A program made the position numbers and the translations under genes. Under the pieces are notes generated by a model. It made no database searches and had not been told where the DNA came from. It was given only the letters and a program-made list of their open reading frames with translations. Shown here one piece after another: positions 61,228-64,000 of a stretch of 64,000 nt of DNA. This DNA is from Streptomyces noursei (GTDB lineage: Bacteria > Actinomycetota > Actinomycetes > Streptomycetales > Streptomycetaceae). Each line of letters opens with the position of its first letter. Position 1 is the stretch's first letter. The stretch is from positions 3,286,001 to 3,350,000 of the forward strand of contig NZ_CP070326.1 in the NCBI RefSeq assembly GCF_016917755.1, read 5' to 3'.

Positions 61228-63243
61228 ATGTCTTCGCACCCGCACGCGCACCCCGACCACCGGCCCCCGCTGCGGGCGGCGCACCTGAGCATCCTCGCCC
61301 ACCCCGACGACGACCTGTACTTCATGAACCCGGAGGTCCTGCAGGCGATCCGCTCCGGGGCGCCCACGACCAGCGTCTATCTCACCAACGGCGAGTCCGA
61401 CGGGCGCAATCCGCGCCCATGGGAGCCGCGCGACCAGGTGCCGGCCGACCGCGAGGCGTACGCCAGGGCGCGGCAGAACGGCCTGCTGGGCGCGTACGCC
61501 GCGATGGCGCTGGCCGACCGCGCCGCGCGGTGGACGCGCACCACGCTGCGCGGGCCGCACGGGACGGTGCTGGAGACGTGCCGGCTGGAGCGCGCCCCGC
61601 ACATCACGCTGGTCTTCCTCAACCTCCGCCAGTACGCGCCCGAGGACCCCCAGGTGCGACTGCGCACGCTGTGGACGGGGCAGGCCCCGTCCGTGCGCAC
61701 CCTCGTGCCGACGGGCGGCGCGGTCGAGGCGGAGTGCGTCTACGACCGGGAGGCGCTCATCGACGTGCTGGCCGGGCTGCTGGAGCACTTCCGCCCCACG
61801 GCCGTCCGCATCATGGATCCCGACCCCGACCACCAGGAGCACAACGCGCAGTTCCCGCAGCGGCACGACTACGGGGACCACTCCGACCACCAGGACCACA
61901 CCTACGCCGCGCTGTTCTCGCTGGAGGCGATCGAGCGCCACCGCTCCTCGGGGGCGGCCCGACCGTTCACCGTCACGTCCTACCGCGGCTACTACAACGA
62001 GCGCTGGCCGCACAACCTCGGTGTGTACGCGAGCTCGCGCAAGGAGCACTACCTCAACGTCTACGGCGCCGCCGACGGCTACGACTGCGGCGACCCGGCC
62101 GGCAGCGGCGACTACTCGGTCGGGTTCGGCGCGCGGGGCACTGGCTGGGTGCAGAGCACCACGCACCGGTACGCCGGGGGCACCGACTGGCTCCGGCGCG
62201 ACGCCGCCGGGCGGCTGTCGGCGTTCGGGGTGCTGGGCGGCGAGGCCGTGATGTGGCAGGAGACCGGGCCGGGCACCGGGCAGTGGGGCGGCCCGTGGCG
62301 GCTGGGCGGCGGGCCGCTGGCACCCCAGCTGTCCGTGTGCGCCACCCCGGACGGGCGGCTGCACGTCGTCGGCCTGCGGTACGCGGCCCTGGGGGCGGGC
62401 GCCGACGCGCACCACCGCCAGCTCGTCCATCTGGCGCAGACCGAGCCCGGCGGCGCGTTCGGGCCGTGGCGGGACCTGGGCAACCCGGCCGACTCCGCGG
62501 ACCGCGTACGGCAGTTGGGGGCACCGGTGGCGGCGGTGGACGGGCAGGGCCGGCTGCATGTGTTCGCGCGCAACTGGGGCAAGGGCGTCAGCTCCCGGGT
62601 GCGGGAACCGGCGGGCGGGTGGAGCGGGTGGATCGATCTGCGCGGCTCGCAGCTCCAGGAGGGGCTGAGCGCGGCGGTCAATCACGACGGGCGGATCGAG
62701 CTGTTCGCCCCCGCCCGCGACCGGGTGGCCCACTGGGTCCAGGACGAGGACGGGCCGCTGCTGCGCCTGACGCCGCGCTTCAAGCTGTCCACGCCCGCGG
62801 GGGCGACGAGCAGCGCGGTACAGGCCAACGGGCGGATGATCACGGTCTACCGCAAGCCCGAGCGCGCGGTGACGCTCGTCGGACGGCAGGGCGACCCGGG
62901 CGGCGGCTGGCCGCACGGTCCGCAGAGCCGGGGCGGGCGCGGCGGTTACGGCCCGGTCGCGGCCACCGCCCTGACGACCGGTGGAATGGAGGACTGTGCG
63001 CTGCTCGCCACCCGCAACGACTTCGGCGGGGTCAGCTGCGCGGTCCTCACCCCCGACGGGGCGAACTGGGCCGACCTCGACCTGGACGGCATCGCGGGCG
63101 GCCTGATCGGGGCACCGTCGGTGAGCACGGACTCGCTGGGGCGGGGCATGGTCGGCGCGATCGGCGCCGATGCCCATCTGTACCTCGCCCGCCAGACCAC
63201 CCTGGCGGCACCGGTGTTCTCGCCATGGCTGAGGGTCGGCTGA
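61228..63243 (+). CDS. PIG-L family deacetylase with beta-propeller domain (no signal peptide)
   Basis: Paralogue of the lipoprotein deacetylase at 49231 (671 aa). The deacetylase domain begins almost at once: LSILAHPDDDLYFMNPEVLQ (from about 20), with the distal zinc motif DHQDHTYAALF. YRGYYNERWPHNLG matches the paralogue. The propeller half repeats DGQGRLHVFARNWGKG, WSGWIDL, GLSAAVNHDGRIELFAPA and HWVQDEDG. Unlike its partner it lacks a signal sequence, and no in-frame start lies further upstream. It would thus act in the cytoplasm on an activated precursor, unless it is exported in another way. Confidence 0.87.
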   Translation: MSSHPHAHPDHRPPLRAAHLSILAHPDDDLYFMNPEVLQAIRSGAPTTSVYLTNGESDGRNPRPWEPRDQVPADREAYARARQNGLLGAYAAMALADRAARWTRTTLRGPHGTVLETCRLERAPHITLVFLNLRQYAPEDPQVRLRTLWTGQAPSVRTLVPTGGAVEAECVYDREALIDVLAGLLEHFRPTAVRIMDPDPDHQEHNAQFPQRHDYGDHSDHQDHTYAALFSLEAIERHRSSGAARPFTVTSYRGYYNERWPHNLGVYASSRKEHYLNVYGAADGYDCGDPAGSGDYSVGFGARGTGWVQSTTHRYAGGTDWLRRDAAGRLSAFGVLGGEAVMWQETGPGTGQWGGPWRLGGGPLAPQLSVCATPDGRLHVVGLRYAALGAGADAHHRQLVHLAQTEPGGAFGPWRDLGNPADSADRVRQLGAPVAAVDGQGRLHVFARNWGKGVSSRVREPAGGWSGWIDLRGSQLQEGLSAAVNHDGRIELFAPARDRVAHWVQDEDGPLLRLTPRFKLSTPAGATSSAVQANGRMITVYRKPERAVTLVGRQGDPGGGWPHGPQSRGGRGGYGPVAATALTTGGMEDCALLATRNDFGGVSCAVLTPDGANWADLDLDGIAGGLIGAPSVSTDSLGRGMVGAIGADAHLYLARQTTLAAPVFSPWLRVG

Positions 63244-63672
63244 AGGTCGGCTGAGGCAGCGGACGGGGCCGGCGCGCCCCGCCCTTCCGCCTCCGTCCGC
63301 CCCCTTATGACCCTTCTGCCCCCCTCATCACCGATGACAGGGTCACTCCGGCTTGATGCACCTGATCCTCATTCGTTACCTACACGGGCGTCCGATTTGC
63401 CTGTATTGAGAATTAGGCGCCAATAAGGGCCTTGTTAGGGTTTCACGAGTTTACGCAGAACAGAAGACTTCTTGACCGATGGATGACGTGTTGGATGCAT
63501 TAGAGGCATTGATCGACAACTGATCGCTCGTTCGCCGTCCACCCCGCTCCACGCCGGCGCGGCCCCGCGCCGCGCCCCTTGCCATGGCGGTGTCGCCGTC
63601 GCCGCGCGCCGCCGAGTCGCCGGCTCCACCCGACTGTTCATCCGCCCCCACACCCACGACGAATACGGCCCA
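63244..63672. other. Gap before the last gene
   Basis: A small hairpin CGGGGC-6-GCCCCG (63264-63281) may end the deacetylase transcript. The stretch 63330-63530 is AT-rich for this genome, a composition like the divergent promoter at 53133-53407. It probably holds the promoter of the gene at 63673. No clear -35/-10 pair found. Confidence 0.45.
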
Positions 63673-64000
63673 TTGAGTTCCAAGTCCCGTGCCACGGCTG
63701 CCGTCAAGCACCTCAGAAAGCCGTCGGCGCTGCCGCGCGCGGCCCGGCGCAAGTTGATCGCCGCGCTCGCACCGGCGCGCGCCCGCCTGATCGCGAAGGT
63801 GTGCTACCCGGTGCGCTCCCGCTGGTCCGCCGCGGTGCGGTACGCGGCCGTGCTCGACGGCCACACGCTCAGCCTGCACGCCGTGCTGCCGCCCGGTGTA
63901 CGCGAGGGCGCCGAGGGCCGCGCGGCCCAACTGACGGTGTCCCGAAGGGGGAAGCGCCACCGGGTACCGGTGCGGGTCTACCGCGACCGCGACAGCCGCC
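63673..64000 (+). CDS. Beta-rich surface-glycan protein or transferase N-terminus (3' end outside window)
   Basis: 109 residues are visible from TTG 63673. A basic helical start (KHLRKPSALPRAARRKLIAA) leads into beta strands VRYAAVLDGHTLSLHAVLPPG and AAQLTVSRRGKRHRVPVRVY. These resemble residues 45-95 of the protein at 53408. In other actinomycetes such a domain can precede CDP-glycerol glycerophosphotransferase (TagF) modules, so a larger enzyme may follow beyond the window. The start codon is uncertain: no ribosome site, and the frame is open further upstream. Confidence 0.6.
   Translation, partial: MSSKSRATAAVKHLRKPSALPRAARRKLIAALAPARARLIAKVCYPVRSRWSAAVRYAAVLDGHTLSLHAVLPPGVREGAEGRAAQLTVSRRGKRHRVPVRVYRDRDSR

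Noticed and set aside
60699..63254. 851-codon plus-strand frame overlapping the second PIG-L gene
   Set aside because: Alternate-frame shadow. The PIG-L frame starting at 61228 carries all motifs.

Overview
The window is chromosomal DNA from a Streptomyces-type actinomycete. The evidence is very high GC, strong third-position G/C, many GTG and some TTG starts, ATGA/GTGA stop-start overlaps, Tat-type and lipobox signal peptides, an AfsR/SARP-type regulator and a Streptomyces-like order malE / glnE-glnA2 / nadE / panB / drrAB / map. No rRNA, tRNA, CRISPR array, insertion sequence or prophage was recognised.

Layout. (1) 1-4969: maltose/maltodextrin locus (permease fragment, MalE-like lipoprotein, divergent GH13 alpha-glucosidase and LacI regulator). 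(2) 5065-10457: PAP2 phosphatase, then nitrogen control: glutamine-synthetase adenylyltransferase glnE and the GlnA2-type synthetase. (3) 10769-19285: alpha/beta hydrolase + DUF998 pair, a Tat-exported multicopper oxidase with a very histidine-rich insert, NAD+ synthetase, an MFS efflux pump and a membrane-anchored endonuclease/exonuclease/phosphatase. (4) 19526-29614: TetR + DHA2 efflux pump with an obvious operator, panB, a DrrAB-type ABC exporter, a large AfsR-like regulator, an M50 metalloprotease and a small membrane protein. (5) 29730-38598: F420:NADP reductase; a sugar ABC importer with a FadR-type GntR regulator and a DHDPS/N-acetylneuraminate-lyase-family aldolase; methionine aminopeptidase; a heme oxygenase behind a DtxR/DmdR-type iron box. 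(6) 38609-49040: two PhzF-family proteins, a lipoprotein, a degenerate prim-pol protein, a TetR gene behind twin palindromes, an Rsm22-like methyltransferase, a serine hydrolase that probably starts at CTG, a Bcr/CflA-type pump, an SDR, and small membrane and secreted proteins.

(7) 49231-64000 is the most interesting part: a cell-surface glycan region. It holds a PIG-L deacetylase lipoprotein and a Stealth-family phosphosugar transferase on the minus strand. Diverging from them are a beta-rich protein and a 943-residue fusion of a GT4 glycosyltransferase with a second Stealth transferase. An acyltransferase-3 membrane protein, a DUF4328 protein, a second PIG-L deacetylase and the start of another beta-rich protein follow. 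The two Stealth genes share a 254-bp block with only two differences inside otherwise diverged sequence, which points to gene conversion. The AT-rich divergent promoter region carries alternative hairpins ending in seven T's, like a transcription attenuator. Together these genes could build and modify a phosphodiester-linked surface polysaccharide. The product is not known from the sequence.

Limits: all family assignments come from reading motifs and recalled family features. No searches were run, and short regulatory sites are candidates only.
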